Origin: Caulobacter sp.
GTDB lineage: Bacteria; Pseudomonadota; Alphaproteobacteria; Caulobacterales; Caulobacteraceae
NCBI GenBank assembly: GCA_030680355.1
Contig: JAUXVF010000031.1
Location: 496,001 to 560,000, forward strand
DNA: 64,000 nt
Direction of reading: 5' to 3'
Each line of letters begins with the position of its first letter. Within the stretch, counting starts at the first letter, position 1. Position numbers and translations under genes: made by a program. Below are positions 20,514 through 29,183 of this stretch, piece after piece. The notes below the pieces were generated by a model. The model searched no databases. It was not told the DNA's origin and saw nothing but the letters and a program-made list of their open reading frames with translations.

Positions 20514-21905
20514 TCACCCCGGCGAGATCATCTTCTCCGGTCGCACCGCTTCGTCGAACTCGGCGTCGGTCAGATAGCCGCCGCCGACGGCCTCCTCGCG
20601 CAGGGTTGTGCCGTTCTTGTGGGCCGTCTTGGCGATCTTGGCGCAGGCGTCGTAGCCGAGCTTGCCGTTCAGCGCCGTGACCAGCATCAGCGAGTTGTCG
20701 AGGCCGCGCTTGATGTTGTCCTCGCGCGGCTCGATGCCGACCACGCAGTTGTCGGTGAAGCTGATCGCGGCGTCGGCCATCAGCCGCACCGACTGCAGGA
20801 AGTTGTAGGCCATCACCGGATTGAACACATTGAGCTCGAAATGGCCCGAGGCGCCGGCGAAGGTCAGGGTCGCCTGATTTCCGAACACCTGGGCGCAGAC
20901 CATGGTCAGGGCCTCGCACTGGGTCGGGTTGACCTTGCCCGGCATGATCGAGCTGCCCGGCTCGTTTTCCGGCAGGGAGAGCTCGCCCAAGCCGGAGCGC
21001 GGGCCGGAGCCCAGGAAGCGGATGTCGTTGGCAATCTTGAACAGGCTGCCGGCGACGGTGTTGATGGCCCCGTGGCTGAAGACCATGGCGTCATGGGCGG
21101 CCAGGGCCTCAAACTTGTTGGGGGCGGTGGTGAAGGCCAGGCCGGTGATGGCGGCGATCTTCTCGGCGACCATCTCGGCGAACCCGACCGGCGCGTTGAG
21201 GCCGGTGCCCACCGCGGTGCCGCCCTGGGCCAGCTCCATCAGCGCCGGCAGGGTCATCTCGATACGGGCGATGCCGTTGGCGATCTGCTGGGCGTAGCCG
21301 CCGAACTCCTGGCCCAGGGTCAGGGGGGTGGCGTCCTGGGTGTGGGTGCGGCCGATCTTGATGATGCCCTGCCAGGCGTCGCTCTTGGCCTTCAGCGCCG
21401 CGTGCAGGTGTCTGAGGGCCGGCAGGAGATCATGGACCAGCTGTTCGGCGCAGGCGATGTGCATGGCCGTCGGATAGGTGTCGTTCGATGACTGGCTCAT
21501 GTTGACGTGGTCGTTGGGGTGGACCGGCGTCTTTGTGCCCATCTCGCCGCCCAGCATCTCGATGGCGCGGTTCGAGATCACCTCGTTGGCGTTCATGTTC
21601 GACTGGGTGCCCGAGCCGGTCTGCCAGACCACCAGCGGGAAGTGATCGTTGAGCTTGCCCTCGATGACCTCGTCGGCCGCGGCGACGATGGTTTCGGCGA
21701 TCTTCGGGTCGAGCTTGCCCAGGGCCAGGTTGGTTTCGGCGGCGGCGCGCTTGACGATGCCCAGGGCCCGGACGACGGGCAGGGGCTGCTTCTCCCAGCC
21801 GATCTTGAAATTGCCCAGCGACCGCTGCGACTGGGCGCCCCAGTAGCGGTCGGCGGCGACGGCGATCGGGCCGAAGGTGTCGGTCTCGGTGCGGGTGTTG
21901 GTCAT
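20514..21905 (-). CDS. fumC: Class II fumarate hydratase
   Basis: [44 protein letters not shown]. Confidence 0.96.
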   Translation of the reverse strand: MTNTRTETDTFGPIAVAADRYWGAQSQRSLGNFKIGWEKQPLPVVRALGIVKRAAAETNLALGKLDPKIAETIVAAADEVIEGKLNDHFPLVVWQTGSGTQSNMNANEVISNRAIEMLGGEMGTKTPVHPNDHVNMSQSSNDTYPTAMHIACAEQLVHDLLPALRHLHAALKAKSDAWQGIIKIGRTHTQDATPLTLGQEFGGYAQQIANGIARIEMTLPALMELAQGGTAVGTGLNAPVGFAEMVAEKIAAITGLAFTTAPNKFEALAAHDAMVFSHGAINTVAGSLFKIANDIRFLGSGPRSGLGELSLPENEPGSSIMPGKVNPTQCEALTMVCAQVFGNQATLTFAGASGHFELNVFNPVMAYNFLQSVRLMADAAISFTDNCVVGIEPREDNIKRGLDNSLMLVTALNGKLGYDACAKIAKTAHKNGTTLREEAVGGGYLTDAEFDEAVRPEKMISPG

Positions 21906-21976
21906 CTTGAGCGGGCTTTCAGGCGTGGCGGGAGACTGTCCGGCGGTGTAGCACGGGCAGGCGAGGGGACAAGGCG

Positions 21977-22600
21977 GTGAGGCCGGCGATGCGGACGATG
22001 ATGGTGATGGCGGCGGCCCTGAGTCTGACGGTCTGCGCCGGCGTGGCGGAGGGCGCCGAGGCGCCCCGGGTGGTGCTCGACACCGACGCCGGGCGGATGG
22101 TGCTTGTGCTGGACCTCGAACAGGCGCCGCTCAGCGTCTGCAACTTCCTCGGCTATGTCACTGACGGCGACTACGCTGGCGGCAGCTTCTTCCGCACCGT
22201 GGTCCGCGAGACCAACGCCAATCCCAATCCGATCGATGTGATCCAGGCCGCGACGCCGCGCGGGTCGGACGACGGCCGGCGCCCGCCGATCCCGCTGGAG
22301 CGCACCCGTGACACCGGGCTGAGCCATGTCGCCGGAACCGTCTCCATGGCCCGCGCCGGGCCCGACACCGCCACCTCCAGCTTCTTCATCGTTACCCGCG
22401 ACACGCCCAGCCTGGACTTCGGCGGCGGCCGCAATCCCGATGGTCAGGGCTTCGCCGCCTTCGGCCGCCTGGTCGAGGGGCTCGACGTGGCCCGGCGCAT
22501 TCAGCGTTCGCCCGCCGATGACAAGGAACAGCTGACCCCGCCGGTCGTGATCCGCGCGGCGACCGTGATCGGGGCGGTTCCCGCAACGTGTCGGCCTTGA
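21977..22600 (+). CDS. Cyclophilin-type peptidylprolyl isomerase, exported
   Basis: Signal peptide; [48 protein letters not shown]. Confidence 0.9.
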   Translation: MRPAMRTMMVMAAALSLTVCAGVAEGAEAPRVVLDTDAGRMVLVLDLEQAPLSVCNFLGYVTDGDYAGGSFFRTVVRETNANPNPIDVIQAATPRGSDDGRRPPIPLERTRDTGLSHVAGTVSMARAGPDTATSSFFIVTRDTPSLDFGGGRNPDGQGFAAFGRLVEGLDVARRIQRSPADDKEQLTPPVVIRAATVIGAVPATCRP

Positions 22601-22953
22601 CCGACGACTGGACCGGCCGGGGAAAGGTGCGGGGGCGCGAGAGCGGCGAGGTGCTCGAACTCGTCGTCGACGGCCTGACCACCCAGGCCAAATACTACAA
22701 GCCGCTGATCTATGAGTTCTTCCGCAAGGAGTGGCGCGGCGCGCGGCCCAGCTGGGGCGATTTCGCCGTCGAGATCATCATGGACTATGAGGGGGATCCG
22801 CCCTGGATGGACCTCGACAACCTGGCCAAGGCCATCCTCGACGCCATCAAGGGCCACGCCTTCCACGACGACTCCCAGGTGGCGCGGCTACTGGTCGAGC
22901 GCCGCCAGGGCGACCGGGAGCGCGTCAGCGTGCGCGTGACGCGGCTTTCCTAG
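22588..22953 (+). CDS. RusA family crossover junction endodeoxyribonuclease-like protein
   Basis: MDLDNLAKAILDAIKGHAFHDDSQVARLLVERRQG; GTG start overlapping the PPIase by 13 nt. Confidence 0.8.
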   Translation: MSALTDDWTGRGKVRGRESGEVLELVVDGLTTQAKYYKPLIYEFFRKEWRGARPSWGDFAVEIIMDYEGDPPWMDLDNLAKAILDAIKGHAFHDDSQVARLLVERRQGDRERVSVRVTRLS

Positions 22954-23323
22954 TCCGGTCGAAGGCGACGCCGGCCAGCAGGGCGTGGCCGACCATGACA
23001 AAGGCGCCGTAGCGACCCAGGCTGACCGGATCCCAGTCGGGGAAGACGTTCTTGAACACCGCCAGCATGACGCCCGCGCCGATCAGACCGGGAGCGGCGA
23101 AGATGCCGGCGGCCAGGACGCGTTTCCGGCGGGGCAGATGACGCAGCCGCGCGGCGGCGTGGAACAGGAAGACGGCGGCGCCGCCGACCAGAAAGGCGTT
23201 GGCGGCGTAGAACCAGAAGGCCGTCTCAAGCAGACCCGCGCCGAACGCCGCGTAGTAGGTCGTCGAGACCAGAAAGGCCACGAAACCCGCAAGGCCAAAG
23301 GCCAAACCGTCTTCTTTTGACAC
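22925..23323 (-). CDS. Hypothetical membrane protein
   Basis: 132 aa with several hydrophobic segments. Confidence 0.6.
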   Translation of the reverse strand: MSKEDGLAFGLAGFVAFLVSTTYYAAFGAGLLETAFWFYAANAFLVGGAAVFLFHAAARLRHLPRRKRVLAAGIFAAPGLIGAGVMLAVFKNVFPDWDPVSLGRYGAFVMVGHALLAGVAFDRTRKAASRAR

Positions 23324-23407
23324 GCTGCACTCCCGATCCGCCCGTTTTCATCCTTTCGATGCGAGGGCGGCGCCAACAGGCTGACCTATTGGCGGGCGGC
23401 TGGAAAG

Positions 23408-25423
23408 TCAGCTCGCCCAGGGGAAGAGTGCGCCCTGAAGCCCCAGGGTCAGGGAGAAGGCCGCGTAGATCAGAGCCGTGGCCGTGAACCTCAGCTTGCG
23501 CCCGACCGTCCAGCTGTCGACCCGCCGTCCGCCGCGCCAGATGAACGGCAGCATGATCAGGCTGGTCACGGTCAGCAACATGGCCACGAAGGCGCTCGAG
23601 GAGGCGGTGAACAGCCAGGCCCCCGGCCAGTCAAAGAAGATGGCCACGACATCGCCGGTCTCGCTGGCCCAGGCCCCGAAGGCCGCGATCGCCAGTAGCC
23701 AGAGCAGGGCCTGGGTGGTCTGGATCAGGCTGGCCCGCCGTTGCATCGGCGTTTCGCGATGGTCTTTGCGGTCGCGGACCACCAGCCCGGCGAGGGTGGC
23801 CAGCGCCGCCAGAAGGGTCAGAACGGCCAGATGGATCACCCGGTTCTGGCTGCCGAGCAGGCCGACCCGCTCGAACGCCGCCGCTCCCGAGGGCGGGAAG
23901 TAGCCGCTCGCCTTGCCGTCCTGCAGGGTGAAGGCCATGCGCCGCCAGCCGCCGACCTCGCGGAACTGGCCGCCGGTCCCCTCGGGGATCCAGGTCGACG
24001 ACGAGTCGCGGCCCGACACGACCAGCTGGCCGGTCCGGGTCACCGACACCGTGGTGCGGGCGTTGATCAGGCCGATGAACTTCTCCAGGCCGCGATACGA
24101 CCGGCGGGTGCTGACGTATTCGCCCTCGAAGGCCGCCCGGTTCTTTTTCAGCCAGGCCGATCCCGCCTCGGGCAGGGCCGGCTGCGGGCCATAGAAGCGC
24201 TGCACGATCAGGCCGGTGATCTGATTGGTCAGACGATCGCCGGCCTCGGAATTGGTCGCCACAAAGACGCCGAGGTTGAGCCTGGGCGCCATGATCATGC
24301 TGGACCGGAAGGACAGCAGGACGCCGTCGTGGCCCCAGCCCTCGCGCCCGCCCGGCAGCGGGAACTCCCGGAAGCCGTGGGCGAAGCCGGCCACGCCGGG
24401 CGCCGGGCGTGACTGGACCGTGCGGAAGCCGGCCGCCGTGGCCGGGTTGTAGATCGTGACCTCGCCGAGGCTGCCGCCGTTGAGGATCATGGTCATGTAG
24501 CGGGCCATGTCGCCGGCGGTCGTCGAGGCGCCGCCCGCGGGGGCGACCTGGGAGGTGAATTCATAGGGCCGTTCGCGCCAGGCGCCGCCGGTCCACAGAT
24601 AGCCATGGGCCAGATCCGCGGCCAGGGCCGCGGGCATCGGCGCCGGCAGGTCCTTGCGCGGCGGGTAGGGGTCGCGGAATGTCGTCCGGCTCATGCCCAG
24701 GGGGCCGGTGATCTCCGACTCGATCAGGCGTTCGAACGGCTTTCCCGAAACCCAGGCGGCGGCCGCGCCGGCCAGGCCGACCCCGTAATTTGAATAGGCG
24801 GGCAGCCCGCCGGCCTCGCGGACCCGGCGCGGCCGTTCCTGCTTCAGATAGAGCAGCTGGGGGCGCACCCGGTCGGCGTCGCGCTCGAACAGCTGGCCCA
24901 GGGCGCGGTCTTCGAAGCCGGGCGTATGGCTCATCAGGTCGATCACCCGGACGGGGCGCGGATAGCCCTGGTCCGGCACCTGGACCCGTTCGGGGAGGTA
25001 GAGGTTGATGGGGCCGTCCAGGCGCATGCGGCCGGCCTCGACCTCCTTCATCACCGCGATCCAGGTGAAGGTCTTCGAGATCGAGGCGATGCGGAACAGG
25101 GTCCTGTCGGGATCGACCGGCCGAGCCGGGTTCAGGCGGGCGAACCCGTAACCCTTCTTCAGCACGACCTCGCCGTTCTGGACGATCGAGATGGTCACGC
25201 CGGGAATATGGTCGGCCGCCATGGCGTCGCGGACGACGCCGTCGACGAAGGCTTCCAGTTCCGCCGGCGGAATGGGCACGACGTTGGGCGTCAGGGCCGC
25301 CGACGGGGTCACCAGCACCGGCCGGGGCGGGGCGACCGGAACCTGCGCCGGGCTGGCGGCCGGCGCGAGGCCGAGCAGAATGGAAGTCAGAGTCGCGGCG
25401 ACGACTTTGGGCAGCATGCGCAC
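23408..25423 (-). CDS. Serine hydrolase (beta-lactamase-family) with C-terminal TM segments
   Basis: FRIASISKTFTWIAVMKEVEAGRM, YSNYGVGLAGAAAAWVSGKPF, GWGHDGVLLSF. Confidence 0.9.
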   Translation of the reverse strand: MRMLPKVVAATLTSILLGLAPAASPAQVPVAPPRPVLVTPSAALTPNVVPIPPAELEAFVDGVVRDAMAADHIPGVTISIVQNGEVVLKKGYGFARLNPARPVDPDRTLFRIASISKTFTWIAVMKEVEAGRMRLDGPINLYLPERVQVPDQGYPRPVRVIDLMSHTPGFEDRALGQLFERDADRVRPQLLYLKQERPRRVREAGGLPAYSNYGVGLAGAAAAWVSGKPFERLIESEITGPLGMSRTTFRDPYPPRKDLPAPMPAALAADLAHGYLWTGGAWRERPYEFTSQVAPAGGASTTAGDMARYMTMILNGGSLGEVTIYNPATAAGFRTVQSRPAPGVAGFAHGFREFPLPGGREGWGHDGVLLSFRSSMIMAPRLNLGVFVATNSEAGDRLTNQITGLIVQRFYGPQPALPEAGSAWLKKNRAAFEGEYVSTRRSYRGLEKFIGLINARTTVSVTRTGQLVVSGRDSSSTWIPEGTGGQFREVGGWRRMAFTLQDGKASGYFPPSGAAAFERVGLLGSQNRVIHLAVLTLLAALATLAGLVVRDRKDHRETPMQRRASLIQTTQALLWLLAIAAFGAWASETGDVVAIFFDWPGAWLFTASSSAFVAMLLTVTSLIMLPFIWRGGRRVDSWTVGRKLRFTATALIYAAFSLTLGLQGALFPWAS

Positions 25424-25551
25424 GAACGGAGTTCCCCAGGGCAGGTAGCGTACTGGACTTCTAGATCGCTTCCCGGCGGGGTGGCTACCGAATAGGCCGC
25501 GTTGCGGTCCGGATAAGGATGATTTTCGCTGCTTTGGGCCGGTTTGGGCGT

Positions 25552-26349
25552 CTAGGGCTTCTGGATCGCCTTCGCGTCGCGGGGGAAGGGCATCATCGCC
25601 AGCCGCAGGCGCAGGTCGCTGTCGATCGACACCTGGGGCTCGGACGGTGGCGATTGCCGCAGCGCCGTTTCAAGCCGGGTCACGCAGGCCTGGATCGCCG
25701 GCGCCAGGGCCGGGAAGTTCCGGACCGCGCTGATGGACTCCATGAAACAGGCGTCGAAGTTGGGATATTTGTCCTCGGAACTGCAGCCGAAGGAGCTCCG
25801 GTCGGCGCGGGAGGCGGTCATCACCATGCGCTGGGGGCCCGACAGCTGGGACATGAAGACGCCCGAGTAGCAGGCCGAAATGATGACGATGGCGGGACGA
25901 CCCGGGCAGGCTTCGTCAACCAGGACCGCCATCTCCGTCGGCGAGAACATGTACGGCTGGCCCCGGACATCGAGCACGACTCCCTGAGGGGCGCCGTGGG
26001 AGGTGTAGTAGATCAGGCATCCCGCCTTCGCCCGGCTGGCCGTGGCCTTGAGCGTCTCGATCATCGACTGGGCGGTCAACCGCAGAGGCTGGGTGTCGGC
26101 GTAGCGTTCGGCGCGGGGCGAAAACTGGCTGAGGTTCTCGGATCGAAACCCCAGTCCGACCAGAGTCGCGGCGACGTCGCGGCGGGCGTTGTCGAAGGCT
26201 TCGGTGGCGCCGCCGTCATTGGCCCGCCAGTCGCCGGCCACGACGATGGCGGCCCAGTCCTTGTAGGCGCTCTCGGGCGGTTGCGCGGCGGCGGGGCCGA
26301 CGGTCAGGGCGGCGGCCAGTCCGATCAGGGTCAGGAGCCAGCGCCGCAT
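25552..26349 (-). CDS. C13-family (legumain-like) cysteine peptidase, exported
   Basis: Signal peptide MRRWLLTLIGLAAALTVGPAAAQ; catalytic-like CLIYYTSHGAPQG and AIVIISACYSGVFM; start trimmed. Confidence 0.8.
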   Translation of the reverse strand: MRRWLLTLIGLAAALTVGPAAAQPPESAYKDWAAIVVAGDWRANDGGATEAFDNARRDVAATLVGLGFRSENLSQFSPRAERYADTQPLRLTAQSMIETLKATASRAKAGCLIYYTSHGAPQGVVLDVRGQPYMFSPTEMAVLVDEACPGRPAIVIISACYSGVFMSQLSGPQRMVMTASRADRSSFGCSSEDKYPNFDACFMESISAVRNFPALAPAIQACVTRLETALRQSPPSEPQVSIDSDLRLRLAMMPFPRDAKAIQKP

Positions 26350-26354
26350 CCCGA

Positions 26355-26822
26355 TCAGCCCTTGTAGCGGGCGAAGGGGGTCGGCATGGCCGTGCCTGTG
26401 GCCTTGGCCAGGATCCGTCCTTCGGCGTCGCGCAGTTCGCCTTCGGTGAAGGCGATGGTCTTGCCCCAGCGGGCCACCCGGCCGATGCCGACAATGGCGC
26501 CGGGCAGGGCGGGCCGGAAGAAGCTGGTCTTCATCTCCAGGGTCGGGGCCACGCTGGTCATGCCCGAGGCGACCATACAGGCGACGCTCATGCATTCGTC
26601 GAGCATGGCGCAGAGATAGCCGCCCTGGATCTGGCGCATGGGATTGGTCAGCTGTTCGGTGGCCTCGAAGGCGACCTCGACTTCACGGTCGGCCTGGCTG
26701 ACGCGAACCATGCGAAAGCCCAGTAGCTGGGAGCCCGGCGGCGGCCGTTTGGCGCCCTGAAACCGGGCGAGGATAGCCTCGTCGGTCAGGGTCTGTACAT
26801 CGTCGGAGGCCACGTCGGTCAA
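26355..26822 (-). CDS. PaaI-family thioesterase
   Basis: NPMRQIQGGYLCAMLDECMSVACMVASG; TTG start proposed just after the sspB stop. Confidence 0.75.
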   Translation of the reverse strand: MTDVASDDVQTLTDEAILARFQGAKRPPPGSQLLGFRMVRVSQADREVEVAFEATEQLTNPMRQIQGGYLCAMLDECMSVACMVASGMTSVAPTLEMKTSFFRPALPGAIVGIGRVARWGKTIAFTEGELRDAEGRILAKATGTAMPTPFARYKG

Positions 26823-26829
26823 GCTGGAC

Positions 26830-27333
26830 TCACTTTTTGCGGAACTGGTCGAGGGAAACGACCTTGGTCGCCTCGGGTTCGGGCCCTGCGTCCGCCGTCG
26901 CCGCCTCGGCGTCATCCGCCTCCTTCGCGTCAAGCGCGGCAGGATCGATGTCGACCATCGGCGCTTCGAACTGCAGGCCAAACTGGACATGCGGGTCGAA
27001 GAAGCGGGTCACGGCCGCATAGGGCACCGACAGTCGCTTGGGCGAGCCGCCGAACTTCAGCGTCACCGTGAAGAAGGTCTCGCCCGGCGCCAGGTCGCGG
27101 TACTGGTGCTGCAGGACGATGGTCATCTCTTCGGGGTACTGGCCGAGCAGTTCGGGCGGCCCGGACACGCCCGGCGCCTGGGTGCGGAAGGTGATATAGA
27201 AATGATGGTCGCCGGGGATGCCCCCGGGCGCGGCGGCGACCTTGAGCGCCGCCTTGACCACGCCGCGCAGGGCGTCCTGGGCCAGCGCTTCGTAGTGCAT
27301 CAGATCTTCGGGCGGTTGCTGTTGCTGGGCCAT
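26830..27333 (-). CDS. sspB: SspB family ClpXP adaptor protein
   Basis: MHYEALAQDALRGVVKAALKVAA...GDHHFYITFRTQAPGV...YPEEMTIVLQHQYRDLAPGETFFTVTLKFGGSPKRLSVPYAAVTRFFDPHVQFGLQF; acidic tail. Confidence 0.88.
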   Translation of the reverse strand: MAQQQQPPEDLMHYEALAQDALRGVVKAALKVAAAPGGIPGDHHFYITFRTQAPGVSGPPELLGQYPEEMTIVLQHQYRDLAPGETFFTVTLKFGGSPKRLSVPYAAVTRFFDPHVQFGLQFEAPMVDIDPAALDAKEADDAEAATADAGPEPEATKVVSLDQFRKK

Positions 27334-27450
27334 GACTCGGGAACGCTTGAATGAAGATCAAAGCCTAGCCTGTCGCCGCCGCTCCGCAAAGCGGCCAGCG
27401 TCACGCCGCTTCATGCTAACATCAGGCGGAGATCGAATATCGGAGGGGAA

Positions 27451-28092
27451 GTGATGATCTATCGAAGCCTGGCCGCGGCTGCGGCGTCCATGATCGCGAT
27501 CAGCTGCTCGGCTCCCGCGCCCGGCGCGACCGATGCCGCGCCCGACGCCGCTGCGCCTGAGCCTGCATCAGCCACCGTGTCAGAGGTCGCGACGGACCCG
27601 GCCCCTGAAGCGGCCTCGGCCATCCCGTCTCTTTGCGCCGCCGGCGAGTCGGTGGTGTTCAGTTGCGGCGCCGGCGACCGGGTGATCTCGTTGTGCGCGA
27701 CCGGCGGCTCGCCGGTGGCGATGCAGTATCGCTTCGGCCGCAAGGGCGCGATCGAGCTGGCCTACCCGAAACCGGCGGCGGCGCCGAAGGGGGTCTTCTT
27801 CGTCAGCTCCACCCCCTATGGCGGCGGCGGCGAGCGTCGCATCCGCTTCACCAACGGCGACTACAGCTATTACCTCTTCAGCCGCACGATCGCCGGCGAA
27901 TGGGATGCCGAAGGCAATCGGCCCCACACCTTCGAGGACGGGGTCATCGTCTTTCGCGGCGGCAAGCTGATCTCCGACAAGCGCTGCACGACCGAGGTCG
28001 ACAGCAGTGGCCAGGAGAAAGCCGGCGCGGCGCTCGACCAGGAAAACTTCAACGACGAGTTGGAAATCCCGTATCGGCCGGCCGGTCATTGA
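27451..28092 (+). CDS. Hypothetical lipoprotein
   Basis: N-terminal lipobox-like SMIAISC; Ala/Pro-rich linker. Confidence 0.65.
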   Translation: MMIYRSLAAAAASMIAISCSAPAPGATDAAPDAAAPEPASATVSEVATDPAPEAASAIPSLCAAGESVVFSCGAGDRVISLCATGGSPVAMQYRFGRKGAIELAYPKPAAAPKGVFFVSSTPYGGGGERRIRFTNGDYSYYLFSRTIAGEWDAEGNRPHTFEDGVIVFRGGKLISDKRCTTEVDSSGQEKAGAALDQENFNDELEIPYRPAGH

Positions 28093-28099
28093 TGGGAAA

Positions 28100-28430
28100 A
28101 GTGGGGGATTCTGTTGGCAGGCTCCCCCGGGCCCCGCCGGAGGATCTGAACCCCCCGGAGTTTAGGCTGAGTGCGCTAGCACCGCATTACGCGGCGATCG
28201 CATACTCTTCAGCGAAGTTATCGTTCGCAGTTAGTTTAATGGCCCGAAACGGTGAGCCACGCCGAGACAAAGCTACGTCTTTATACGTCTGTCGATGCTG
28301 ATCGGCCCCCTGCTTCCGGCGATAACCCGAAGAAGGATTGGTGGAGCCGCCGGGAATCGCACCCGGGTCCAGTCCGCTTATTACACGCGCGTTTATGTCC
28401 ATAGCCCGGGCAAGCCCGAACAATTTCAAT
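28100..28430 (-). ncRNA. ssrA: Two-piece (circularly permuted) tmRNA: acceptor RNA (3' CCA at 28339) then coding RNA (5' GGGGCCG at 28309)
   Basis: Minus-strand CCCGGGTGCGATTCCCGGCGGCTCCACCA (T arm, acceptor strand, CCA); GGGGCCG at 28303-28309 pairs with CGGCTCC; tag frame gcg aac gat aac ttc gct gaa gag tat gcg atc gcc gcg taa = ANDNFAEEYAIAA* at 28187-28228. Outer ends approximate. Confidence 0.93.
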
Positions 28431-28477
28431 ATAGGGACGAATGGTTGCCGGGGGAAGAACCCCGCCGGCATGAACCA

Positions 28478-29026
28478 TCACATTCCTTCGGGGCCGCGCT
28501 CGATGGACAGCACGCCGGTGCGGGTCAGCTCGACCAGACCCAGAGGCCGCATGAGGTCGACGAAGCTGTCGATCTTGGCCGGGGCGCCGGTGATTTCGAA
28601 GACGAAGCTCTCGGAGGTGGTGTCGACCACCTTGGCGCGGAAGATGTCGGCGACGCGCAGGGCCTCGACCCGGTCGGTTCCCGCGCCGCGCACCTTGACC
28701 AGGGCCAGTTCACGCTCGATGCCGCGTGGATCGCGGGTCACGTCATGCACCCGGCGAACGCTGACCACCTTCTTGAGCTGGGCCTCGATCTGTTCGAGCA
28801 CATGCGGCGCGCCGCGTGTGACGATGGTGATCCGGCTGGTGTGGGCGTTGCGGTCAGTCTCGGCGACCGTCAGGCTCTCGATATTGTAGCCGCGGGCGGC
28901 GAACAGCCCGACCACCCGGTGCAGGACGCCGGACTCATTGTCGACGAGCAGGGCGAAGGTGGCGAGGTTCTCGACCTCGCCGGCATGGGAAAGGTCATAG
29001 GCCGAGGCAGGCTGGGGATCGGTCAT
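28478..29026 (-). CDS. ilvN: Acetolactate synthase small subunit
   Basis: FALLVDNESGVLHRVVGLFAARGYNIESLTVAETD. Confidence 0.95.
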   Translation of the reverse strand: MTDPQPASAYDLSHAGEVENLATFALLVDNESGVLHRVVGLFAARGYNIESLTVAETDRNAHTSRITIVTRGAPHVLEQIEAQLKKVVSVRRVHDVTRDPRGIERELALVKVRGAGTDRVEALRVADIFRAKVVDTTSESFVFEITGAPAKIDSFVDLMRPLGLVELTRTGVLSIERGPEGM

Positions 29027-29169
29027 CAGGCGCGGCGTTTCCGTGTCTTGGCTTTGTCGGTCTTTGCGTCTGCGTCCGCGATATGTTGGCGCAGCAGGTT
29101 GTTCAGTTCGTCTTCGGGTGTGTCGGGGTTCCGCGCGAACCAGGCGAACAGTCTCGCCTCGATCAGCAC
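29026..29169 (-). CDS. Small ORF between ilvB and ilvN (47 aa)
   Basis: GTG start; VLIEARLFAWFARNPDTPEDELNNLLRQHIADADAKTDKAKTRKRRA*; TGA overlaps ilvN ATG (ATGA); not in ORF track. Confidence 0.55.
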   Translation of the reverse strand: MLIEARLFAWFARNPDTPEDELNNLLRQHIADADAKTDKAKTRKRRA

Positions 29170-29183
29170 GGGCAGAACGCCGC

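Noticed and set aside
22588-22953. RusA gene as evidence for an integrated prophage
   Set aside because: Neighbours are PPIase, fumC and housekeeping-type genes; no integrase, capsid, terminase or att-like repeats seen.
28187-28471. 94-aa ORF MPAGFFPRQPF...ANDNFAEEYAIAA as a normal protein gene
   Set aside because: Runs through tRNA-like acceptor sequence and ends with the trans-translation tag; it is the tmRNA gene, only the tag portion is translated.
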